Source: Scalindua sp964344685
GTDB lineage: Bacteria > Planctomycetota > Brocadiia > Brocadiales > Scalinduaceae
Direction: 5' to 3'
DNA: 64,000 bases
NCBI GenBank assembly: GCA_964344685.1
Contig: CAYFOK010000007.1
Location: forward strand, 62,001-126,000
The translations under genes were made by a program, and so were the position numbers. A model generated the notes under the pieces. It worked only from the letters and a program-made list of their open reading frames with translations, was not told where the DNA came from and did no database searches. This document shows, in pieces, positions 26,132 through 34,298 of this stretch (the first letter of the stretch is position 1; every line of letters begins with the position of its first letter).

Positions 26132-26440
26132 TTAATAATTATTCTTTTTTGTCTGAACCCATCCATATAGAAATACAAGCACGGTAATGATATTTATTAC
26201 TGCCCACGCTTCACGAAATAAATGAATTGGTTCTATGGGGTTGTAGACAATAGCGATTACTATGAAGGCCACAGTAATAAAGCCACAACCCTTTTCTTTG
26301 TAATATTGATAAGCGATATATGCAGCACACCCACAGATTGCCCAGCGCATAAGCTGATAGTAATAGTACGGCAGCGAAAGCAGTGCGATAAGTAACAAGG
26401 CTATCGGCCCAATCCATAACAGTTTATTTGTTTTTGCCAT
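26132..26440 (-). CDS. DUF6804-like small membrane protein
   Basis: A 102-residue membrane protein with three to four hydrophobic helices. The arrangement YYYYQLMRWAICGCAAYIAY, then FIVIAIVYNPIEPIHLFREA and a final helix, matches small uncharacterised bacterial membrane proteins grouped as DUF6804. It often occurs in accessory regions; function unknown. Here it is cargo of the integrated element, downstream of nothing obviously cotranscribed. Confidence 0.65.
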   Translation of the reverse strand: MAKTNKLLWIGPIALLLIALLSLPYYYYQLMRWAICGCAAYIAYQYYKEKGCGFITVAFIVIAIVYNPIEPIHLFREAWAVINIITVLVFLYGWVQTKKNNY

Positions 26441-26708
26441 GCCTTAAAATTTAATAAATGCAAAGGATAAGAAAGATACGAGAGATCTGTGCTCTATAAT
26501 GAGCCTTCAATATATTCACCTAGATCTACCATTCCTTGCATGAAGTTGACACAATTACGACATGCCATATGAGTACCTTTACATAAGTCTTCATTAATGA
26601 TTTATCAAATTTGTAAAGTATGAATTTGGTGAAGATATTGACAATCACCCATTACCACGACGAGACTCTCTACGGTAATCAAGTATCTCTCGAAAGATGT
26701 CATGTTTC

Positions 26709-27626
26709 TCAAAGCCTTAAGTCATGCGACTTCATCCTCCGCCCATATTTCATGTAAAGTATCTCTCGAAGGCTGTCACGTTTCTCCCAGTATTCTAACT
26801 CTAGATGCTCAATGCCCATCTTTTTGTAACATAATGCAATATGACGGTAGCATTCTAACTTGGAATAGCTTGCATAGCTTACAACCTCAGGCTTCAGCTC
26901 TATAGCCTTCTTAAAATTCTCTATCGCCTCCTCATATAGGCTAAGCCCCTTCTGTACGTAACCAAGAGATTGGTAGTAGAATGAATCCTTTGGATTCAGC
27001 TCTATAGCCTTCTTATAATTTTCTATTGCATCCTCATATAGACTATCCATGTGTTGTGCGTTGGCAAGTTCATAGTAGTAGTCTGCAACCTTTGAATTCA
27101 GCTCTATAGCCTTTTCATAATTTTCGATTGCATCCTCATATAGACTAAGCTTATGCTGTGCACGACCAAGGTAATAGTAGTAATCAGCAACCTCTGGATT
27201 CAACTGTATGGCTTTCTTACAATTCTCTATTGCATCATTATTTAGGCTATCCCCAATTGAACTATCTTCGTATTGTGCACGGCCAAGGTGATAGTAGTAG
27301 TCTGCAACCTCTGGATTCAGCTCTATAGCCTTCTTACAATTCGATGTTGCATCCTCATATTCACACAGAGGATATTGTGCACGGCCAAGGTAATGGTAGT
27401 AGTCTGCAACATCTGGATTCAACTGTATGGCTTTCTCACAATTCTCTATTGCCTCGTCATACTCCCCTTTTATAATATGCTCTTTCCCTTTGAAGAAATA
27501 AAAATCAGCATCTCTGACTTGTTCTAAAGCAGTAAGCCCTCTAATGACAAGTTCTTTTCGTACTTTTGGGTCGTACCTTGTAATGGCAGTCGATCTTTTT
27601 ACAATAGCCTTGTTCTTCTCGGTCAT
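26709..27626 (-). CDS. tetratricopeptide repeat protein
   Basis: A 305-residue protein with about seven 34-residue TPRs from residue 40 to 280. Each carries the phrase DAIENxxKAIxLNPxVADYY or close variants. The repeats are very similar to one another at the DNA level as well, indicating recent internal duplication. One unit has an inserted SIGDSLNN loop. It begins two bases after the J-domain gene stop, so the pair is cotranscribed, suggesting a chaperone-linked protein interaction role. Soluble, no signal peptide. Confidence 0.9.
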   Translation of the reverse strand: MTEKNKAIVKRSTAITRYDPKVRKELVIRGLTALEQVRDADFYFFKGKEHIIKGEYDEAIENCEKAIQLNPDVADYYHYLGRAQYPLCEYEDATSNCKKAIELNPEVADYYYHLGRAQYEDSSIGDSLNNDAIENCKKAIQLNPEVADYYYYLGRAQHKLSLYEDAIENYEKAIELNSKVADYYYELANAQHMDSLYEDAIENYKKAIELNPKDSFYYQSLGYVQKGLSLYEEAIENFKKAIELKPEVVSYASYSKLECYRHIALCYKKMGIEHLELEYWEKRDSLREILYMKYGRRMKSHDLRL

Positions 27627-27627
27627 A

Positions 27628-28518
27628 TTAGTATTCTACCTCTTGGATTATTTCTTTATACTCCGCAACAAGTCCATCTAGTAATGTCTGATTATCGTCG
27701 ATCTCTTCTTTTATATTGTCTGCAAGTTCCTGTAGTAAATCCCTGTCCTCTTTTTTCGCATCATCAACTTTCACTTTCAATTTATAGGTCTCGTCTTCTT
27801 TCAAATCATCAAGTTCCGCATACCGTTTTGCAATAATTCCAAGAATGGTGTCATAGTCTGCCTTCAATCTGGCAAGCGTCTCCACTGGGGTCTCTTTAGC
27901 TATTTTCTCTTCTCGTTCTGCTCGACTCATATATTCTCTTAGGGTTCTTTGATCCTTATTCCTGTATGCCTCATTTATCACAGCCATGATACTATGATAT
28001 TTTTTTCTCCGCTTGTCGTCTCTTGCCTTGTCTGGATGGAATTTAATAGCAAGCCTTCGATATAGTCTTTTTAGTTCTTCTTTATCTTCCGTGTTAAGAG
28101 TTGGACCACTTTCTTCTTGCTCCAGATATTCTCTATATTCATCTGCTGCCTCGGACGCCTCGCCTCCAAGATCATTAATCTTCTGCCTTTCTTCAGTAAA
28201 AGTCTGATTTACTTCATCTTCAATGCTATCTAAATCATGTTGAGAAGTTTTTTTACCCTGAGCAAGGTCAATCCTAAGCTGATATTCTTTCACTTTTAAT
28301 TTTATTTTGTCAAGTTTCACATAAAGCAAGCCAACCCTTGAATTATATTCACCCAAGAATACATTCAATGTAATATTTATGTTCTGGACTTGGATTAATA
28401 ACTCAGACGCCTCATTCTCTTTTTCCGCTATACGAGCTTTCCAAATATTTAATTCCTTCTGGACATCACCTGTAGAAGGAACTAATTTATTACCCTTTGC
28501 TTTGTTATTTTCTGCCAT
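27628..28518 (-). CDS. J-domain protein with long coiled coil
   Basis: A 296-residue cytoplasmic protein. A coiled coil (about residues 20-145) leads into a J domain (about 145-205) with the HPD motif in YRRLAIKFHPDKARDDKRRK, then further coiled coil to the end. The HPD motif predicts interaction with a DnaK-type chaperone. The DnaJ Gly/Phe region and zinc domain are absent. Located directly before the TPR gene. Function within the phage element is unknown; it might recruit host DnaK for assembly or be accessory cargo. Confidence 0.85.
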   Translation of the reverse strand: MAENNKAKGNKLVPSTGDVQKELNIWKARIAEKENEASELLIQVQNINITLNVFLGEYNSRVGLLYVKLDKIKLKVKEYQLRIDLAQGKKTSQHDLDSIEDEVNQTFTEERQKINDLGGEASEAADEYREYLEQEESGPTLNTEDKEELKRLYRRLAIKFHPDKARDDKRRKKYHSIMAVINEAYRNKDQRTLREYMSRAEREEKIAKETPVETLARLKADYDTILGIIAKRYAELDDLKEDETYKLKVKVDDAKKEDRDLLQELADNIKEEIDDNQTLLDGLVAEYKEIIQEVEY

Positions 28519-28922
28519 CGTGGAAACATTTTCCGATATTTTTCAACTTAAGATTATTTTACTTACACATAAGTAATGTCAATCATTATACTTTGCAGGA
28601 AAGTTCATCTATTTGAATCCTTAAAAGAATAAACTTAATTTATAAAAGCATATCCTACCATCTAATGGTTGATTAATTTGTAGAGTGAAGTTGCTAGCGG
28701 TATAGTAGTGAGGATAGATATCAAAATCAAGATTAAAAACAAGGACTTACGACACATTTGATTAATTTGCAAGTATTTAATAAATAAAAACTTACAAAAT
28801 AGAATGTTAGTTGTTTCTTGGTATCAAGGTAAAGAAAGCATGGTTACTTCACCTTTTTTATTAAATTAAAAAGATTTGGTAACATACTTCTAAAAAAAAA
28901 TTTAGAAACCATAGTTTTAAAA
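28519..28922. other. gene-free AT-rich stretch downstream of the phage module
   Basis: These 404 bp between the J-domain gene start and the end of the Zot-like gene contain no reading frame with a plausible start and ribosome site, no strong hairpin and no RNA gene that I recognise. They should hold the promoter of the J-domain/TPR pair and separate the phage module from the cargo. Confidence 0.5.
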
Positions 28923-29831
28923 CTACAATTTCTCAATTTTTATTTCATCATTAATCTTTTTTTTATCAGTAACAGAAATCTTCACTTTTTTTAATCCTTT
29001 CTTGGTCTTCACAACATAATGACCGTCAATTATACCAATGATTTTATACATGTTATTATCCTCAACCTCTAATTCTTCAGGTTCAAGTTGTGGTTCCTGA
29101 ACATCATCAATAACAGTCGCAGGAGTACGAATGTTATGCTTATTCATATTATGAAAGATGTTCATAAAACCAAATCGAAAAATCAATCCAGCACATACAA
29201 CCAAACCAACAAATATTAAAATATGCTTGAACGGAATACTTTTAATCTTTTCACCTTCACCTATTATCATTGAACAGTACATTCCAAAGACTTTTTGATC
29301 TTGTTTTATTCTTTTTGTCTTGAAGCATTCATCTCCTGAGTAGAATTTATAGGTAAAACTTTTACCAATCGAGTTAGAACGCCTTACCGCTTTTATTTCA
29401 TACTCTGCCAGCTCTCTCAACTCTTTAGCAAGGCAACGAGTATCCTGGGTTATTAAATAGATATCACACCCCAAATGGCGATGCATTTGAAAGAAAAGAA
29501 AAACATTAACATCATAAAATTTTCTATGAAAATAGTTACCACTCTGCGCTTCGTCAATAATATAAATAACATTAGAGTTCATGCAAAAAGTCTCTTGGTA
29601 TTTATTATTGAAAAATGTAGAGAGCCCACCAGCATCAGCAATGAACTTATCAAGATCATCTCCAAGTTTCATATTCTTGATATTTGTATATACTCTTACA
29701 TCAACATCTCTTGCCTTAGGAACCCATTTGTCTAATTCATCAGACCAAGTATAATAAGATTTTAATACGTGATTAACAGCATAGTACGTTTTACCGGAAC
29801 CAATTTTACCTTGAATTAATCGTATGGCCAT
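28923..29831 (-). CDS. Zot-type filamentous phage assembly ATPase (pI-like)
   Basis: Inner-membrane P-loop protein that drives export and assembly of filamentous phage. Of its 302 residues, about 210 form a cytoplasmic ATPase: Walker A in LIQGKIGSGKTYYA, Walker B in VIYIIDEAQS, and the Zot-typical FFQMHRHLGCDIYLITQD. A single membrane helix (about 212-232, ILIFVGLVVCAGLIF) precedes a periplasmic tail of about 70 residues. It follows the secretin gene, whose shifted frame ends one base before its ATG. The order secretin then pI matches inovirus assembly operons. Confidence 0.92.
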   Translation of the reverse strand: MAIRLIQGKIGSGKTYYAVNHVLKSYYTWSDELDKWVPKARDVDVRVYTNIKNMKLGDDLDKFIADAGGLSTFFNNKYQETFCMNSNVIYIIDEAQSGNYFHRKFYDVNVFLFFQMHRHLGCDIYLITQDTRCLAKELRELAEYEIKAVRRSNSIGKSFTYKFYSGDECFKTKRIKQDQKVFGMYCSMIIGEGEKIKSIPFKHILIFVGLVVCAGLIFRFGFMNIFHNMNKHNIRTPATVIDDVQEPQLEPEELEVEDNNMYKIIGIIDGHYVVKTKKGLKKVKISVTDKKKINDEIKIEKL

Positions 29832-29832
29832 T

Positions 29833-31223
29833 TTATGTTTTCCTCACAAATTTAAGTCTCTGATTTTCAAAGTCCTTCTCATTAAAGAGAATTTCGACAG
29901 AGAGAAGCAAGATTAACTCTGTTTTAGTTTTGTTGATATCCTCTGACCTGAACATTTTTCCAAGATATGGAATATCACCAAGAAGCGGTATTTTCTGATT
30001 TTTTTGTTAGAAGAATTTTCCATTAAACCACCTACATAAATTTTCTGCCCATCATTAATCAATGTAGTCATTTCAAGTGAGTTTTTAGTAAACGATGGTG
30101 AGTCAATCAAAGGGTTTTGAACGGTTTGAACAATGTCACTGATCTCTTGACTAAGATATAATTTAACAACATTGTTTTCTTCAACGTCAACCTTGACGTT
30201 TAGTAAAACGCCAACGTCTCGATATTCGATATTTTCAGATCGTAAACCATTTGCAGATACAGAAGTACCTTTTCGGATAGGTTCTTCACGTCCAATTTTA
30301 ATAACGGAGGTCTGACCGTCCTGGACTAATACATGTGGCTTTGAAAGAATCTCTACTTTACTTTCAGAATTTAAAATGGTGATGAAAGTGTTTACATCTC
30401 TATGAAAAGTAAAAGCTTTGAGCCCTTTACCAGCAAGACCAGTAGTCAAAGACGTTATTCCCTCTGTTAATAGAGATATTTGACCGCCTCTATTATTTTT
30501 CGTCCTAAAGAAGTACTCGACACCATATTGAAGAGCATCGTTTAAAGTGACTTCCATAATTGTGAATTCTACAAGTACCTGTTTTGGCCGTTTGTCAAAG
30601 GTTTTAATAACCTCCTTAACCTTATTATAATCGTCTTTACCGGCTTTTATGATAAGTACGTTAATGCTTTTGTTTTCAGTAATAGCAATTTCCGGGAAGA
30701 CATCATTCAGTAAAGATTTTAGATTTCCAGAGCTTTCATATTGCAAACGATACAGATAAACATTTTTTGTGTCATCCGGTGAAGTTTGTATATTAAGATC
30801 ATTCAGGTTTTCGTTATTATGAATTCCATATAACGCACCGTTTTTTATTAGTTGATAGTTTTTACTATTTAAAACGGTACGAACCATTTTCAGAATTTCA
30901 TCTCTTTTAAATTTACCTTTTATTTCGATATCAACATTACCGATCAAATCATCAACGATAATGTAATTCTCTTTGATGATTCCCATCAAAAGACTAACAA
31001 CATCTTTGAGTTCAACTTTCTCAAATTGCATATCAACGTCAATACCACCTCTTTTAAGTTCGGGCTTTACCTTGCCCTCTTTTACTTTCCATTGCCAGTT
31101 TTCGACATTTTTTGTTTTAGCCGTATTGGTAAAAAGTTTTTTCTCTGGTTTCTTTTTTATGAGCGCACAACCCGGAGCACAAAAACATATTACAAATACT
31201 AAGACACAGATTTTTCTCAGCAT
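29833..31223 (-). CDS. phage secretin (pIV/GspD-like), C-terminus in -1 frame
   Basis: Outer-membrane channel for filamentous phage extrusion. ATG at 31223 follows AAGGAGA; the N-terminus has a lipoprotein-type signal (VFVICFCAPGC). N-domains follow, then the secretin domain (VLVEFTIMEVTLNDALQYGV, SKPHVLVQDGQTSVIKIGRE, YVGGLMENSS). In the zero frame the gene diverges after NKK at an A7 run (29999-30005) and stops at 29913. In the -1 frame the family ending resumes as NQKIPLLGDIPYLGKMFRSE and continues to a stop at 29833. One extra A would restore a single reading frame, so this is a homopolymer indel, an error, or slippage. Confidence 0.88.
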
Positions 31224-31329
31224 TTTTACAGTCTCCTTTTCAATAAGGAAATTTCTGCCAGTTAAAAAATTCACGCCAAAGGTTAAGTTTTTTTGTCATG
31301 CTTTTTAAACTTCTGGAAACGTGTTGATT

Positions 31330-31575
31330 TTAATAACAATATAAAAAACCCAAAACAAAAAGGAGTTGTGATTTTTGTTTTGGGTTTTTTACTAAAAGAT
31401 CGGGGACGTACCGGTAACTTTTTTGATGAGAGTTATAACAAACCCAACCACTCAATAAATCCTTTTTAAGTAGTTCAATACAATAAGAGAGGCTTACAAC
31501 TTTTTTAAGTCTGTTATATTCATCTTTTTTACTTAGTTTGTAAGTATTAGTATTAACCTTCTTCTTAGTAATCAT
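31330..31575 (-). CDS. hypothetical 81-residue protein of the phage module
   Basis: Not recognised. Basic protein starting MITKKKVNTNTYKLSKKDEY, with ATG at 31575 overlapping the stop of the upstream 74-residue gene (ATGA). A transcription terminator-like inverted repeat (31343-31390) overlaps its last codons, so the operon probably ends here. Translation coupling and compact spacing support a real gene. No membrane helix of convincing length. Confidence 0.6.
   Translation of the reverse strand: MITKKKVNTNTYKLSKKDEYNRLKKVVSLSYCIELLKKDLLSGWVCYNSHQKSYRYVPDLLVKNPKQKSQLLFVLGFLYCY
31343..31390. terminator. bidirectional terminator or phage hairpin before the secretin gene
   Basis: A perfect 19-bp inverted repeat, AAAAAACCCAAAACAAAAA and its complement, with a 10-base loop (31362-31371). 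Both strands end in six T. It separates the structural gene block from the secretin and Zot genes. Confidence 0.75.
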
Positions 31576-31796
31576 CCCAATCCTTCATTTTTGTTCCATT
31601 CATTCATTTCCATTTCTACACATTGTTCTGCTGTTAAAGTTTTTCCACTATCCAAATACATTTCCCAACCAACTAGACCATATTCCCTATAACTTAGACC
31701 GGTAGAATCAGAAAAATCACCTTCACGCAAACCACATTTATTTCTCAAATGCATTATATATCTATCAATAAATTCTTCTTTTTCTATATCTACCAT
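31572..31796 (-). CDS. hypothetical 74-residue protein of the phage module
   Basis: Not recognised. Acidic protein beginning MVDIEKEEFIDRYIMHLRNK, helical, with LTAEQCVEMEMNEWNKNEGL near the end; two Cys; no membrane segment. It starts one base after the pVI-like gene stop and overlaps the next gene by four bases, so it is part of the same operon. Inoviruses often carry such small genes of unknown role between the minor coat genes and the secretin. Confidence 0.6.
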   Translation of the reverse strand: MVDIEKEEFIDRYIMHLRNKCGLREGDFSDSTGLSYREYGLVGWEMYLDSGKTLTAEQCVEMEMNEWNKNEGLG

Positions 31797-31797
31797 T

Positions 31798-32133
31798 TTA
31801 CAACCTCACAAAAGGTATCATCCGTATAGCCATTCTGAAAGCTACAGCAGACATAATAAGTGAAAACCCTTCAACAACTTTCAGGTGTATCGCGAACCAC
31901 GCCGTAATGCCTGTAAAGTTGATTAAATAGCTATTGACGCCGTAAGTACCGTCAATGGTATTTAACGTGCTCATGACTCCCTCAATGAGCATATAGATCA
32001 TTCTGCTAAACAAGACCGGAACAATGGTAATTACCAGCGTCCAGATGAATAACTTCATAGCGGTGAAACGTACAACACTATAACCAACCCAACTACCAAA
32101 GGCCGAAAGTAACCAGCTTAATAATGCAGGCAT
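31798..32133 (-). CDS. pVI-like minor coat protein (DUF2523 type)
   Basis: A 111-residue membrane protein with three hydrophobic helices (MPALLSWLLSAFGSWVGYSV, LFIWTLVITIVPVLFSRMIY and a C-terminal helix ending AFRMAIRMIPFVRL). Length, the MPALL N-terminus and position directly after the adsorption protein and before the assembly genes match the DUF2523/pVI family that caps the proximal end of filamentous virions. The basic C-terminus fits the family. It would reside in the inner membrane before virion release. Confidence 0.75.
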   Translation of the reverse strand: MPALLSWLLSAFGSWVGYSVVRFTAMKLFIWTLVITIVPVLFSRMIYMLIEGVMSTLNTIDGTYGVNSYLINFTGITAWFAIHLKVVEGFSLIMSAVAFRMAIRMIPFVRL

Positions 32134-32156
32134 TTTTTAGACTCCCTTGAATTTAA

Positions 32157-33374
32157 TTACACTCCCATTGCTATAAAAACAGCTCTAATAGCCATTAATC
32201 CCAATACAAAACTACCAAACAGATCAACCATCCAATCTAATGAACAAAAATCAATAGTCATGGATTTCCCAAAGAGTGTCATTGGAAGTGAACAGGTTGC
32301 ACCGGTTACATTGATCTGGCTATCCGTGGCCAGAAGTACCAAAGGATTGGATGCAAGATATCCGGTAATTAAACCAGTCCAGTCCGTTTCTCCAACCTCA
32401 GAAACATCTCCCGGAAGGCTTGCGTCATAGGTTGAACTGTCCGCAGTACCTACAGAACCAGAAACAGTACCAACAGGAATAGACCCGGTATCGTCAAGAC
32501 CTGATATATCATCTATACCGTCCTGGTTAGCATCAGTAAAATTTCCTGGAGGTTGTGAAACAGGAGTTCCAGTACCACACACACCACCATAATCAATCCC
32601 AGTTTCGTCCTGATTCATAATACCGTCAAAGCAGGTTTCCGCAGGAGGACACACAAGACCAAAATTAAGCTCACACACTCCACCACAATCAACACCTGTT
32701 TCGTCTTGATTCTGGATACCATCGAAACAATCAGGCAGTTGTGGAACATCTTCTTCAAACTCATAAAAATCAACAGCTAAATCCAAAATAGGACCTTGAT
32801 CTGTTGCACCTATAGTGCCTGAATAAACATTCCCCATTCCTCCCGGAACCGGATCATTAAGAAAAGGGTCACCGATATTAGTATCCTGAAGAAATGTATC
32901 AGTTGCACTAATTACTCCTTTCCATTTAACATCACCATTTTCATTCATATATATCCAGAAACCAACATTTGAACCGGTAATAGCATTTGCTAATGCCTGT
33001 GACATACTCGTATTAGTCAACGTTGTCCACTGTGTAGTATTTGACCAGATTGAATCCATCCCCGGTAATACAGGATAAAACTTTTTACCATCATTTTGAT
33101 TTGTATATACAATTGAATCGGTACTTGAACCAAGAAAGGTATCAATAAAATCAACCTGACCTGTTGAAGTGTTAACATTACTAATTTGTCTTAGAGCAAT
33201 GTCTCCATTGTCTTTTGTAAAATACATAATTGCACCAACTGTTAACGCAGCAGCAACATTAATACCTACCCAGAGAGCAAGAGGTACGACTGCATCTGCC
33301 TTTCTGGTCTGGACATAGAAAGAAGAAAAGAGAAATGTGATAGTTAAAACAAAAACTATTAAATATTTTTTCAT
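32157..33374 (-). CDS. pIII-like adsorption protein
   Basis: A 405-residue secreted protein: signal peptide at residues 1-28 (MKKYLIVFVLTITFLFSSFY), a Gly/Ser/Thr-rich body, two Cys-rich units (CFDGIQNQDETGVDCGGVC and CFDGIMNQDETGIDYGGVC), a low-complexity linker, and a C-terminal hydrophobic anchor (SFVLGLMAIRAVFIAMGV). Secreted, anchored, with linkers and placed between major coat and pVI, it has the layout of inovirus pIII, which binds the host and ends assembly. In the second unit one Cys is replaced by Tyr. The NQDETGxDCGG phrase is common in bacterial surface proteins, suggesting capture of a host domain. Confidence 0.75.
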   Translation of the reverse strand: MKKYLIVFVLTITFLFSSFYVQTRKADAVVPLALWVGINVAAALTVGAIMYFTKDNGDIALRQISNVNTSTGQVDFIDTFLGSSTDSIVYTNQNDGKKFYPVLPGMDSIWSNTTQWTTLTNTSMSQALANAITGSNVGFWIYMNENGDVKWKGVISATDTFLQDTNIGDPFLNDPVPGGMGNVYSGTIGATDQGPILDLAVDFYEFEEDVPQLPDCFDGIQNQDETGVDCGGVCELNFGLVCPPAETCFDGIMNQDETGIDYGGVCGTGTPVSQPPGNFTDANQDGIDDISGLDDTGSIPVGTVSGSVGTADSSTYDASLPGDVSEVGETDWTGLITGYLASNPLVLLATDSQINVTGATCSLPMTLFGKSMTIDFCSLDWMVDLFGSFVLGLMAIRAVFIAMGV

Positions 33375-33382
33375 AATTACCT

Positions 33383-33505
33383 TTAACTATATGTAATTGT
33401 ATGAATAACTTTTTTAACTACCCAAATAACCGCCAATAATCCCACGATAGTGGAAGCAAATATAAAAATCTTTGATGTGTCTATACTTATCATTGAATAA
33501 TCCAT
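33383..33505 (-). CDS. pVIII/Pf3-like coat protein paralogue B
   Basis: A 40-residue protein beginning MDYSMISIDTSKIFIFASTI, with an acidic N-terminus, one hydrophobic helix and a basic end (KKVIH). It aligns without gaps to the 40-residue product of 33583-33705 with 18 identities. No signal peptide, as in Pf3 coat protein. ATG at 33505 has a TCAGGA site nearby; the frame extends upstream but the extension has no ribosome site. Probably a second coat protein or a minor cap protein derived from the major one. Confidence 0.75.
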   Translation of the reverse strand: MDYSMISIDTSKIFIFASTIVGLLAVIWVVKKVIHTITYS

Positions 33506-33531
33506 AGTTTTTTCCTGATAGAAGAATTTAT

Positions 33532-33567
33532 AAAAATGTTGGCCAGCCTCTAGAAAGCCAACCAACA
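33532..33567 (-). terminator. terminator between the two coat genes
   Basis: On the minus strand GTTGGC and GCCAAC can pair around a 12-13-base loop, followed by ATTTTTAT. It follows the stop of the first coat gene by about 16 bp. In Ff phages a terminator directly after gene VIII sets high coat mRNA levels; the placement here is the same. Confidence 0.6.
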
Positions 33568-33582
33568 CCCGGCAAGGAATCG

Positions 33583-33705
33583 TTAAGAACGATTAGCTAG
33601 TTTGATAACCTTTTTTACTGCCCATATGCCAGCAATAGCGGTAACTATTACACCTGCCAGAACAAGCACCTGAGTAGTATCAATGGCCAATGTACTGAAA
33701 TCCAA
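33583..33705 (-). CDS. major coat protein (pVIII/Pf3-like)
   Basis: A 40-residue protein starting at TTG 33705, eight bases after an AAGGGGG site: MDFSTLAIDTTQVLVLAGVI followed by VTAIAGIWAVKKVIKLANRS. Acidic N-terminus, single hydrophobic helix and basic C-terminus are the layout of filamentous phage coat subunits; like Pf3 it has no signal peptide. A terminator follows directly, as after gene VIII. The 45 percent identity to the next gene shows tandem duplication. An upstream GTG in the same frame would give 43 residues but overlaps the ribosome site. Confidence 0.8.
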   Translation of the reverse strand: MDFSTLAIDTTQVLVLAGVIVTAIAGIWAVKKVIKLANRS

Positions 33706-33734
33706 GACTATCACCCCCTTTCCTGTTATAAAGG

Positions 33735-34040
33735 TTAAACTGCGTATTTAACACACACGTAAGCCAGCAGAGAACCACAGACCACACCCGCCAGACCCAT
33801 AAGGAAATTCTCTGACCATACACCCTGCAGGGATACGGAAGAGAGGAAAACATGTATTGAATTTACAGGAGCATCAATTGTCATATTGCCAGAGCACAGG
33901 AAATTCAGAGGGGTCATACCGGAAGACATTAATACATCGCCATTCACGCCATTGGAAGTGATATTGATCAGACCGTTATAATTATTAGAAGAGATAACCA
34001 CGTCCGACATATCACCACAATCATAGTTAGTAATAGCCAA
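33735..34040 (-). CDS. hypothetical phage membrane protein, 101 residues
   Basis: Not recognised. MAITNYDCGDMSDVVISSNN begins a polar, Asn/Ser-rich region with short repeats, followed by one C-terminal hydrophobic helix (LMGLAGVVCGSLLAYVCVKY). AAGGAG lies about 12 bases before its ATG, inside the end of the upstream gene. Position between the small membrane protein and the major coat gene suits a minor coat or cap protein, but that is inference from order. Confidence 0.65.
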   Translation of the reverse strand: MAITNYDCGDMSDVVISSNNYNGLINITSNGVNGDVLMSSGMTPLNFLCSGNMTIDAPVNSIHVFLSSVSLQGVWSENFLMGLAGVVCGSLLAYVCVKYAV

Positions 34041-34044
34041 GTTT

Positions 34045-34209
34045 TTAACTCCTTGTCATAATATTAAAAAGCCATCCAACCATCATGGAGAGAACACCAA
34101 AAGACAACACCAGAGTAAAAAAATAATCGAACATAACATTTCCGGTTATATTTACCGGAAGAATGTCCCACACTCCACCCCAATCACCAAAAGCACCTAT
34201 AACAAGCAT
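34045..34209 (-). CDS. small phage membrane protein, 54 residues (pVII/pIX-like by position)
   Basis: Frame MLVIGAFGDWGGVWDILPVN followed by a hydrophobic helix (FDYFFTLVLSFGVLSMMVGW) and a short basic end. A GGAAAGGTG site precedes ATG 34209. Its stop overlaps the ribosome-site region of the next gene, as in compact phage operons. Size and one-helix topology resemble the small distal cap proteins of filamentous phages; no sequence match is claimed. Confidence 0.65.
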   Translation of the reverse strand: MLVIGAFGDWGGVWDILPVNITGNVMFDYFFTLVLSFGVLSMMVGWLFNIMTRS

Positions 34210-34233
34210 AATCCACACCTTTCCAATTTTAAG

Positions 34234-34292
34234 TTTAAGAGGGAGGCCAGGAGAATAGCTCCATGTACTACGGAGCTAACCTCCCCCTTAAA
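34234..34292. other. two-level hairpin between putative pV-like and small membrane genes
   Basis: TTTAAG and GGGAGG pair with CCTCCC and CTTAAA on the outside, and AGCTCC pairs with GGAGCT around a 9-base loop inside. No T-run follows on the minus strand, so it is not a simple terminator. Candidates are an RNA-processing site, a partial terminator or the ssDNA packaging signal. Confidence 0.6.
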
Positions 34293-34298
34293 AACAAA

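Noticed and set aside
26709..27527. Repeated DNA units that could suggest a CRISPR-like or satellite array
   Set aside because: The period equals the 34-codon TPR unit and the frame is open throughout; it is a protein repeat, and no CRISPR array was seen anywhere in the window.
29833..31223. Chromosomal type II secretion secretin (GspD)
   Set aside because: Short length, direct link to a Zot-type ATPase and filamentous-phage gene order, and absence of other secretion genes favour a phage secretin.
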